From Cordilura impudica (taxonomy: Eukaryota > Arthropoda > Insecta > Diptera > Scathophagidae), in contig OY821521.1 of assembly GCA_963682025.1 (NCBI GenBank), positions 196,489,526 to 196,553,525 of the forward strand: DNA of 64,000 nt. The letters run 5' to 3'. Positions 55,380 to 64,000 of this stretch are shown piece after piece. Positions within the stretch are counted from its first letter, which is position 1; every line of letters begins with the position of its first letter. The position numbers were made by a program, and so were the translations under genes. The notes under the pieces are model-generated. The model was not told where the DNA came from and searched no databases. It worked only from the letters and a program-made list of their open reading frames with translations.

Positions 55380-56530
55380 CTTCCATCTCAGTGCTACACT
55401 GAAGAGGGCGTATATAGGATGTTTGTCATTCCGTTTGTAACGCATCGCAATAAATTCCAGAGTCCCCAAAACCATATATTTTCATGATCCTTATAAAAAG
55501 GAAATCACGATCACAGGCTCAATATCTAAGCTAGACCGTTCATTTTTGTATAACATCGTTTATTAACATCCCAAAGGATGTCAAAATCGGTTAAAAGGAT
55601 CACGAGTTATGAATGAAACTGAAAAACTCTTGAAAAAACAAAAATTTTCAGTGTGTTTGTTGTTTTTTCTTACGATGTGTTGTATACGTTGCAATTATTA
55701 TTGTTGAAATCATTGGTCCAAGCAAGTATTAATTACCACATATTTTTTTTATCGTTAAAATTAAAAAAGAAAAATTAAAAGTGAAAATGGAAAATGAGAA
55801 ATGAAAAATTAATAACGAAAGATGAATAATGAGAAATGAAAAACTAAAAATTAAATATTAATTTAAAAATAAAAGTTAAAAGCTAAAAATTAAAAATTAG
55901 CAATTAAAAATTAATTATATATTGAATTTCATTGCTGTTCTATGAATTACTTAGCGAACTTATAGGTTTTCTACTCTAGCAAACGAAAAATAATGCAATT
56001 TTTAAAATAATAATTAATTATTTCTATAGAAGACACATTGTTTTTTTATAAAAAGAAATTATAATAGAAATTGGCCAACCAGAAAAGCAATTAACTTTGA
56101 ATTTAATTGGTATTCGAATTTAAACTTTAATTGTGGAGGTGGTGGTAAATTTTACCCTTTCGTACTATTTTTTTTTTTTTTTTTTTTTTTTTTGTACAAA
56201 AAAAGATGTGTGAAGTAAATCGTCTATTATGTTGAAATTAGTAAAAAAAAAAAAAAAATTCAATTTTTTTATTTCTTATATTAAAAATGTAATAGCCTAT
56301 TTTTAAAAAGAAATAATTATGAAGAAATGTTTTTTTAAACACTTTTTAGTAAAATTAAAAGGAGTAAAATTTACCACCACGCCACTGAATATGTCCCAAA
56401 ATTTCACCCCCATAGTTAAAGGTTAATGTTTCAGTATCGGCAACAGCTTTAAAGTGGTAGCCATACCCAATATTAGGTGGAGGGTGTCAAAGATTTGGCA
56501 CAGCCGAATTTAACACTTATTCTTATACCG
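55380..56530 (-). repeat. Long DINE/Helentron-like element, family B variant
   Basis: The left part 'CATCTCAGTGCTACACTGAAGAGGGCGTATATAGG', 'TTTGTCATTCCGTTTGTAACGCATCG' and 'ATATATTTTCATGATCC' and the right end 'GGTGGAGGGTGTCAAAGATTTGGC', 'ACAGCCGAATTTAACACTTATTCTTA' match family B. The middle (about 55510-56390) is longer than in other copies. It has lost the (GTCY)n tract and contains a run of short 'AAAAATTAAAAATGAAAAT'-like repeats plus a T-run at 56169-56193. Confidence 0.65.
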
Positions 56531-57123
56531 TCTATCCCATTTCTGCCCTTACCTCTATCACCATTTTAGGAGCGCTTAAGCGAGGATTAACTTTTATTTT
56601 TCTTAAAATAAAGCATTCTTCCATCTCGGTTAATTTTTTGGCTGCTTCTTAAATTCAATTCTTTTCTCTATTGTATATCTTCGAACAATATCACCGATAG
56701 TATTTGGCTTCATATTTAATATTTCAACAATATTTTCATATGTTTTTCCTTTTCCAATTACTAATTTTCTCTTTTCCAATGATGTATTTTTTCCTTTACG
56801 TCCCATTGCGCTTTTTAGTAAAAAAAAAAAAACTTAACAATGACCACAAATTTGTTTTCCACACTTTAATAAATATGGGATTTACTATTTTAGAAAAAAT
56901 CGTTTAGATGCATTTTAAGAAAAACTTAAAAAACTGAATATTAATGAAGCGTGTATTTACTTAGATTAGGTAACTTAAATATTTTTTTTAAGTTATTTGT
57001 TTTCATTAGGAAAATAAAAATTGGACAAAAAGAGCTATAGATGTTTATTTTTCAGTATATAAAAAAACTAGATTATTACTGCAAAAAAAAATATTAAAAC
57101 CGAATATTTATGGCAGTAACTTT

Positions 57124-57819
57124 ATAATTTTTTTAAGGGTTTCAAAAATTTTTAATTTTACAGCTGCATAAAACAAGATTCAGTGAAATTAAATTTTAAT
57201 GCGTAACAAATTTTTTTTATATTCTTCTCAATGTTAAGACGCACACAAAGAATTCAAAAAATTTATGAAACTTTATATAAAAAAAAACAGTGAAGAATAT
57301 AAAATAAACCTTAAAGGGGGAATTTGAAATATACATATGTATATACATATTTTCAATTTAAAATTTTTGCGAATGAAAAATTTTTTATATTTGATTTATA
57401 TATTTTTTTTATTAATTTTGAGATGAAAAAAAATTTTTTATTTTCGTCCCCTTTAAAAAAAAAAATATTTATAAAAACAATGAAGAATATAAAATTATTT
57501 TTTAAAGAGGAAACAAATTTTTAATAACTTTTTTCTTACATATAAAATTTTTGTGAATGAAAGAAGTTTTTTTTTAGTTTGTTTTTGTTTTTTCTAAAAA
57601 TATGTATATATAAAATTTTTTTTTTGAAAATTTGTGAATTTTTGTTTTAGAAAAATTTTTGGGAACTAATTTTTTTATTTATTTTTTTATTTATTTTTTT
57701 TTTAATCAATTTTTGTTTATTTGTTGATGAAAACTTTCTTTTTTGATTTAAGTTTTATTTTAAACCTTTGAGTTGAAATTTTGTTTTTTATTTTGATTTG
57801 TTTTTTAGGAAAATTTATT

Positions 57820-57852
<33 letters not shown>

Positions 57853-58570
57853 AGAATAATTTTTTGTTTGGTTTAATTAAATTTCTCAAGAAAATTATAA
57901 ACAAAAAAATGGGAATTACATTATTTTTAAATTATTTCTTTTAGTGTTGAATCTTTATTTTTTGTGTTACAAAGTAATAAAAAATTTTCAGAATATCCGC
58001 TCTCATTTACCCAATTTTACGAGTACGTGAACGGTTTTGGGTAAGTATGGGCTGGTTTTATAACGGACGTTACACTGAGATAAAAAGATTTAAAAACACC
58101 CCTTATATAAACGAAAAAGCGGAAATTTTAATTTGAAAAAATTTTAGAGTTAAACAAATAAATATGGGCGTGATCGGGATTTCCACGTTCGTGGCTTTAA
58201 TAGAAAGATGAATATCGCGAGATCGAAAAAAATCGCATGTCTGACAATCTTATAAACCCCTCATCGTTTTCAGTGAAGGTTTTATATGTAAATTTTCAAA
58301 TCGTTCCCGAAAATCGTAAATTTAAATAAAAACCGAATCCTTAAAAACTTAAAATAATTAATGTTCCTTTGCTTAAGTGACGAATTTTTGATACATCCAC
58401 CTGATTCGTTATAATGTGTTTCTACAATTTTTTACTCTTTTTTTTTCCTTTTGTAATTCTTAGGCCCGTTAATTTTCACTATTTTAACGACAGCAGACAA
58501 TTGAATTTAATCGACCTTAATGAAACAATATTATCGTAAATAATTACAACGGCAAAGTTATGTGCAAAAT
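57124..58570. other. A/T-rich region, no gene
   Basis: Dominated by T- and A-runs (longest T-run about 57821-57851). Nothing supportable. The sequence after 57980 is less simple ('GAGTACGTGAACGGTTTTGGG', 'GGGCGTGATCGGGATTTCCACG') but shows no coding frame. Confidence 0.4.
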
Positions 58571-58575
58571 GTTTT

Positions 58576-58581
58576 TTTATT
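58576..58581 (-). terminator. Tes: Poly(A) signal of the testin gene
   Basis: AATAAA on the minus strand about 220 bp after the stop codon at 58801-58799. Confidence 0.55.
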
Positions 58582-58798
58582 AATAATAAATTTCATTGAC
58601 TTACAAAGATATATGTATATGAAAATAATTGTAAATTGTGCTTCACATACTTGTAAAATGTATATGTTATAAAAAAATATATATGATCGATAGATTATTA
58701 TTATTGATTATGGCTGAAATAATGGAGATGGAATACATAATTAGAATGTGTTAATCTTAATACTTGTATTCAGACAACATGGGCACAAAGCTTTCCGA

Positions 58799-61700
58799 TT
58801 ATTTGATGATACTATGAACACAGGCAGGACAGCAAAAAGGCATATTTTGTTTCACACAAAAACGTCCGCCAATCAATGATTTGGCACAGGCTTTTCCTGC
58901 GCATATAAAGCATGAGTCATGCCAATGTATATCACCCCAGGCTACTCCCTGGTCCGAAGGCCCAATTGGTTGAGAACACCGCTGGCAAGCAACGGCAAAA
59001 TATTCATCATAGCACTTAAGGCACAATGGCATATTGGACTTTTCATCCGGTATATACTGTTTACCGGCCAGCGGTACATCGCAGTGATAGCAGCAAAAAT
59101 GTTTAATATGAAATGTAGCCGCCTCGGCAGCCGTATATTCCTTTGTAAATATCAATTCATCGCAAGCCTTGCAACGGGGAATTTTCAATTTAACAGCTAA
59201 ATCACGCCCACAAAAAACTTGGCCACCATGGAAGAAGTAAACCAAATCGGCCAATAATTGACGACATGTATGGCATTTAAAGCACTCTGGATGCCAAGCT
59301 ATTTCTTTACCAGCACGTTCAGCCTTGACAGCAACTTCACCGAAACTAATGGGGTTGGAACAATCGCGGCACTTTAAAAGGCTTACGGCATCTGTTTAAT
59401 AACAGATATGACAAGAAAAAAGAAAAAATTTTAATGATGAAATTACGAAATATCACCCGAAAAATATTAAAAATTACATTTAAAAATAAAAATAATTTCG
59501 ATTTTATTTTAAATAATTGTTAAACCTTTTTCCGAAAAATATTTTCTATTTTTTATGGGATTACGAAAAAATTCTGAATTGAATTTCACCCCCCAAAAAT
59601 TTAAAATGACTAAAAATAAGAGTCCGTATTTTTTTTAAACCCGTTTCTTTTTTCAACATTTTAGGCAATTTTTTTGTACATATTGTTTTTGGTCGATTTT
59701 TCATAACGAAACATCACTAAAGCTTTGAAACGAAAATTAAAAAATTTGGCTCATTCTTTCATACGAAATTTGACCCAAAATAGAAAACATTTTGACGATT
59801 TTCGTAATTTTAATTTTTGGCGATTTCGCCCGCCGCCTGAAATAACCAAACATTGTGTACTTACTTTGTTGTTGTTTTGGTGACGATGGTTGATTTAAAG
59901 CAAGATTTTGCATATCTCTAGCCAAACGATTCTTCGATGCTTCCACGGTTGGATACATATTCATATCTTCTATGCCCGGTATGGCAACAAGTTTGCCGCT
60001 AAAAGCATTTATATCTTCGTGGTAATCTAATGGAACCGCTACATGGTTGGGTGTAGATGGTTTGGAATCGAAACCCGAATCAGTACTATTCGAAATACTC
60101 AAAGCCTGTTGTATGCCCAAATTGACCGGTGTATAGGCCACATCTAAACTATTGGGCAGAGCCGTAACATATTCACGCACCTCTTCGTATAGGGGACGAT
60201 TCGAACGTAATTCCTGACCCAACAACTCCAATGGCCTCAACTGTTTACATGATGTATAATCGATATTCTTGTCTTTGAGATCTGTAAAAAGTCTCTCGTA
60301 AAATGGAGCATTCAAGACAGCACTTTGCAGCATATCCTTGGAATTGATTCCCAGTGCTTGTAGTTTATCCTTAGCGTATTCATTTAAATTTGTATCAGCT
60401 ATTTCGGGCGCAGAACTAGCCAATAGGGCAGGCAATACTACTGTCGGCGATTTTACGCCTCTCTGGGCACTTTGCACGGCATGCCTGAGAGGTTCAGAAC
60501 GAATGATTTTAGCAAATATTGGATCACGTTCATAATCAACATTAGCCGGCAGATTACAGTCAAACACTATGGTCGACACGTTTCCAAATTGAACTTTGCG
60601 TATAGGCGTCTCTTGCATCACTTGAGATCCCGATCTTAGATGTGCAGCGTTTTTTAAAGGCAATGGTGAATTAAAAGCCAAATCATTGGCAAATTTCGAT
60701 GGAGTTTTAAGCGGCGAACTATTAAATGAAGTTGCTGGCTGAATGGGTATGGAAAAGGCAGCATCGATTTCCTTTTTTGCAAATGGATTTGACAAATATT
60801 CTTTGCGAAAATCAGACAAAGGCCCCAAACGAGGATCACGTGATATATCCAAGTTATTTTTCTACATCGAGGAAGATTACAAAATTAGATTTGGAATTTC
60901 ATTGGTAATCCAAGAAGCGACAAGAAGCTAAACTTTCATATTTGGTGACATTTTAATAATTAGTTATAGTAATACCAAAATATTTGGCCATTAGTTCTTT
61001 TTTTTACAAAAAAAAAATCGGAAAAGATTTTTTCATTCATAAATACAATTTCAGTGAAAACAAAACTTGTTTATATAATTTAGATACTTAACATAAAATT
61101 AACTTCTCACTTACCTTAAGTACGCCAAATATTTTATCATATATTGGACCATGTAGCTTTAAACTTTCGACGGCTGCTTCGTTGAGACCTCTGAGCTTTT
61201 GTTTTAATGCAGGTGTCAGTTTCGATTCAACTTGAGCACTTAGAGGACCCTCAGAAATTGGTTCTGAAAATACGACAAATATTTTTGGATACCCACAGGG
61301 CAATTGCTCTGTAATGGCTTTAGCCAATTTTTCGTTTGTTAAAAGCTTCTCTAATATTGGATCAGCTATTATTGGCATTTCTTCTAAAGCAGACATAACT
61401 TCAGCATATTTTAGAGCATTCAGGCAGGGGGAACTAACGGTGCCCACCAAGGCATTGCCGTACTTACCCACCCGTACGACATTACCCTGGCCCACACAGT
61501 TCTCTCGTATCTTCTGAACGTACTGTTGCAATTGATCGGCCTCAGATTCGGTAAGATTGTCACAAAAAACTGCATCCAAATCATGAGGTGGCACTTGGAA
61601 TTCCAGTTGTTGTTTACGCCTCGCAGCTGCCTCACTGCCTGCAACGGGTACATTCTTGACACCCAGTTTTTCCATATAGTCTGCAGCTAGATCAGGAGCC

Positions 61701-62110
61701 ACATTGGGTGGCAGCCATTCTACCTTAACCGGTTGATTAGCCAATGTTTTGATTTTGATAACTATTTAAAAAGGGCCACATTAAAAAAACAACATTTATT
61801 TTATATACGTGTTTCACTTACAGGCCGGTTTAGAACGTATTTGTCCCAATATCTCAAATTGTGCCCAACCAGATATATCATCGTCCTGACACATGTGTTG
61901 ATCTTTGCGGCACTTACAGTTGCGACATACCTTACGCCAGAAATGTAAGTCTAATCCAGGACACTCATCTAGGCACTCATTGCAAGGGGCTCCGGCTCCG
62001 GATTCATGGCCCAACTTCAACTTAGATCTTAGTTTCTCCCGACGGTCCTCCAATTTGGATAACCACTCGGGTGCTGCTGGTGTTTCTACACATGAATTAG
62101 CGTTATTCAT
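58799..62110 (-). CDS. Tes: Testin (Cys-rich, PET and three LIM domains)
   Basis: LIM-domain adaptor; in animals testin links actin filaments and focal adhesions. Exons on minus: 62110-61822, 61761-61115, 60861-59865 and 59391-58799, all with GT/AG junctions. Their lengths sum to 2526 nt, giving 841 residues plus stop. Residues 43-74 form the N-terminal Cys-rich segment ('[10 protein letters not shown]' to 'CRKDQHMC'). The PET domain starts at about 107 ('[20 protein letters not shown]') and runs to about 190. A long linker (about 190-645) includes two related 83/84-residue modules (230-312 and 425-508). Exon 4 carries LIM1 (from Cys652, '[12 protein letters not shown]'), LIM2 ('[13 protein letters not shown]') and LIM3 ('[10 protein letters not shown]' to 'FCCPAC'). 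The Cys/His ligands look complete. The linker is far longer than in vertebrate testin of about 420 residues. No frame defects. Gene symbol by family recognition. Confidence 0.92.
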
Positions 62111-63025
62111 TGTTTATGTATTTCTTAACTTTTACTCATCAGGGCCACAACTGATCTTATTAATGTTGTCTGCTTCAGAATTGTTTTAAGTTAGAGTTGT
62201 CAACTCATAAGAAGTTAAAGTTGTGTTAGAGAAAAAGTTATTTAGTTTGGCTTTGCTAAAATACTGATTTTTTAATGTTATATCTTTTTTTCTCTGTGTT
62301 TGTGTTACAAAACAGCTGTTCCGCATAAAGTAAGTGTTTAGTAATGCCACGTTTCTAAATAATTACTTCCCAACTGTTCACTGCTGCCACTTTGCTCAAC
62401 ATTTCCTAATTCGAAATGCTGCCACTAATAATGGGAGCGAGTTTTTGTGATATCATGCAGTTACCCCCCTATCTCACATCACACTGCAATTGTAAAATCG
62501 TTGTGTACGTATTATCAACGAAAAATTGTTCGAATTAGTCGAATCCATCGCCATTATCTTTTATGCTCACACATCTGACTGCTTTTAAAATGTTGTCGAA
62601 GCGTAAACTTGAAAAAATTTGTTTACTTCTCTCTCTTATTTTATTTTAAATAGAGTTACCGAGTTTATACAGGCACATGTTTGAGGGAAAATGTTTACAT
62701 TTATTATTATTAGTTTTATTTTAATAATAGTTAATAATATTTATGCTCTATAATTAACAAACTTGCGTTCTTATATGCGCATTTAAAGAAATAAATCATA
62801 ATAATAGATTTAACAAGTTAAAACTTCAATTACAATTTTGCAGAATTCAGTAAATTTCCATTAAATTTATAACAGGGTAACATTAATCATCGTTAGTGTC
62901 AGCCACTATTCGCACGAAAAATTTGGTGCCATTAGTCACTAATGATTAGTGTGACCACTGCGGAAAATGTGTATGGATTAGTAAAAAAATGTAAGTGTAC
63001 AGAGTTTTTCGAACTTGCAGTATGA
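62111..63025. promoter_or_regulatory. Tes: Upstream region of the testin gene
   Basis: Expected promoter side for the minus-strand gene. No TATA box is evident; ACTGATCTTATTAATG and a GC-richer patch near 62300-62560 are the only features. CACTAATGATTAGTG near 62936 is a 15-bp palindrome. No divergent gene was seen. Confidence 0.35.
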
Positions 63026-63029
63026 TGTG

Positions 63030-63400
63030 AGATAGCTGGGTAACTGGTGCGTGACTATGTCGAAGTTAATCTTTCTTTACAGCAAGTATATCGACCAAGT
63101 TTCAGATTGATTGGATGAGGGGAAATCCGTTTTAAATCTGTGCGTGACAATGCGTAACTAAGTCAAAGTTAATCTTTTTTCACAGCAAGTGTATGGACCA
63201 ATTTTCAGATCGATCGGATGAGGGGAAATGACATTTAGATCACTCCGAGATTGTGAGTGACTTTCCCAATATAACTCTGTAGTCACAACAAGACTATGGG
63301 CCAAGTTTCAGATCAATTGGATAAGTGGGAATGGGGTTGCCCCACGACAGACAGAGAGTATGAGTTAAAAGAAAGAGTTTAAAAAAAACATTTGTTTGAT
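63030..63400 (+). repeat. Tandem array of about 110-bp units, second copy
   Basis: Three units carrying 'GTGCGTGACTATGTCGAAG', 'CAGCAAGTATATCGACCAAG' and 'TTTCAGATTGATTGGATGAGG'. The array ends with 'CCCCACGACAGACAGAGAGTATGAGTTAAAAGAAAG', the same terminus as the 45.5-46.1 kb array. It has fewer units than that copy. Confidence 0.75.
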
Positions 63401-63795
63401 ATAATGCTGTGCTATGTTTTCTAGAACCGAGTTCAATACATACAAGTTCAATACATAATCCAAAATCTGGTTCTTAGTAATGAGAAATATTCATGAATAG
63501 AACACCAGCAATGGACATAAACTTTTCTGATCTTTACATAACGATTAAATCGGTCACATACAAATGCAATACCGTTAATTAGAGCATCAACTATTGATAG
63601 TGTTTAACCGTCAAACATGAGAGTCATGTTCACTAACACCGATTTGACTGCTAGACTTTTGTGATTTGATAAAGCAATAGTTCTCACAAGAGAGTATATT
63701 AGTGAAACTAGGGGGGGGTTATTATGTAATTCGATTCAAATTAAAAAAATTTACGAATTCGTACAAATATATTCCATAAATATTTTTTTGCCATT
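63401..63795. other. Spacer, nothing recognised
   Basis: Contains a short direct repeat, 'AGTTCAATACATA', at 63430 and 63446, and a run of eight Gs at 63711-63718. No gene. Confidence 0.4.
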
Positions 63796-63799
63796 TCAC

Positions 63800-64000
63800 G
63801 TTAAGCTTAGGTTAGCATATGCGCTGTTAATGCCTCAGGTCCTTTATGGACTTGAGGTGGTATCAGGTACTATTGCTTTCAACCTTAAGAAACTAGAAAG
63901 AGTTGTTAACAGTGTGACCCGGTATCTATTTAGCATTCGTAGACGTGAACATATTTCTGAATATGTTAAGAAATTTTTAGGTTGCTTCTTTCGTGAATTT
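63800..64000 (+). pseudogene. Non-LTR reverse transcriptase C-terminal fragment, cut by the window end
   Basis: The open frame 'VKLRLAYALLMPQVLYGLEV' with 'NLKKLERVVNSVTRYLFSIR' and 'HISEYVKKFLGC' matches the C-terminal domain that follows the reverse transcriptase in jockey/CR1-group elements (compare 'LIYGCELFANCDSTSKRKLE' at 37.3 kb). The visible part has no stop, so this copy may be younger than the others. The element continues beyond the window. Confidence 0.65.

Larger units (their letters stand above)
54724..57123 (-). mobile_element. Tc1-like element with matched ends and two nested insertions
   Basis: The left end after TA (54722-54723) is CAGTGACTGGCATTAATATTCGG. The right end, read inward, is AAGTTACTGCCATAAATATTCGG (to about 57123). 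The transposase on minus starts at 56806: 'MGRKGKNTSLEKRKLVIGKG', 'ENIVEILNMKPNTIGDIVRRY', which is a helix-turn-helix domain. It ends around 54.98-55.08 kb with 'RLQKEWNKIGSEYLQKFNRL' and 'EVIKNNGYPKRS'. The DDE core is missing. A DINE-like element (55380-56530) and a short retrotransposon tail (55118-55234) lie inside. Confidence 0.75.

Noticed and set aside
58919..61517. Plus-strand ORFs opposite the testin exons
   Set aside because: Antisense shadows; the minus strand carries continuous PET and LIM domains with proper splice sites.

Overview
The window looks like a piece of a large, AT-rich genome of a higher fly (Brachycera, probably a calyptrate such as a blowfly or house-fly relative). 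The evidence is fly-type genes with short introns (a 97-aa roadblock dynein light chain and a long insect testin), many Tc1/mariner remnants, DINE/mini-me-like elements with (GTCY)n microsatellites, and frequent TATGTATG/ACATACAT runs. The species cannot be fixed from the sequence alone. No bacterial features, RNA genes or CRISPR arrays were seen.

Only three loci look like live host genes. (1) A roadblock/LC7 dynein light chain (robl) lies at 30.84-31.85 kb on +, with three exons. (2) A single-exon gene lies at 51.39-52.85 kb on +. It joins a His/Ser/Thr/Gly-rich N-terminus to an uninterrupted Tc1-type DDE transposase core and looks like a domesticated transposase. (3) A four-exon testin gene (Cys-rich, PET, long linker, three LIM domains; 841 codons) lies at 58.80-62.11 kb on -.

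The rest is mainly a layered graveyard of repeats. 0.5-3.8 kb: an RTE-like non-LTR retrotransposon with stop codons and an in-frame hole in its endonuclease. 3.9-16.2 kb: DINE-like elements, two Tc1-like copies, a broken multicopy arthropod gene and the first A/T-rich array. 18-25 kb: large degenerate arrays of a roughly 20-bp unit (GGTACTTTTTTAAGAAAA type), with the unit inverted between the 18-20 kb and 22-25 kb blocks and later elements inserted into them. 25-30 kb: more DINE-like copies and no genes. 32-34.5 kb: small palindromic elements. 34.6-48.6 kb: at least seven Tc1/mariner-type remnants, several with recognisable terminal repeats and nested insertions, plus non-LTR reverse transcriptase fragments. 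48.7-49.4 kb: a MITE and a foldback arm. 54.7-57.1 kb: a Tc1-like element carrying two later insertions. 63-64 kb: a tandem-repeat element and a non-LTR fragment cut by the window end.

The three host genes share no obvious pathway. Robl is a motor subunit, testin an actin/adhesion adaptor, and the transposase-derived gene is of unknown function. The most interesting items are the transposase-derived gene, an apparent 83/84-residue internal duplication in the testin linker, the large arrays, and the nested insertions whose target-site duplications can be read directly.
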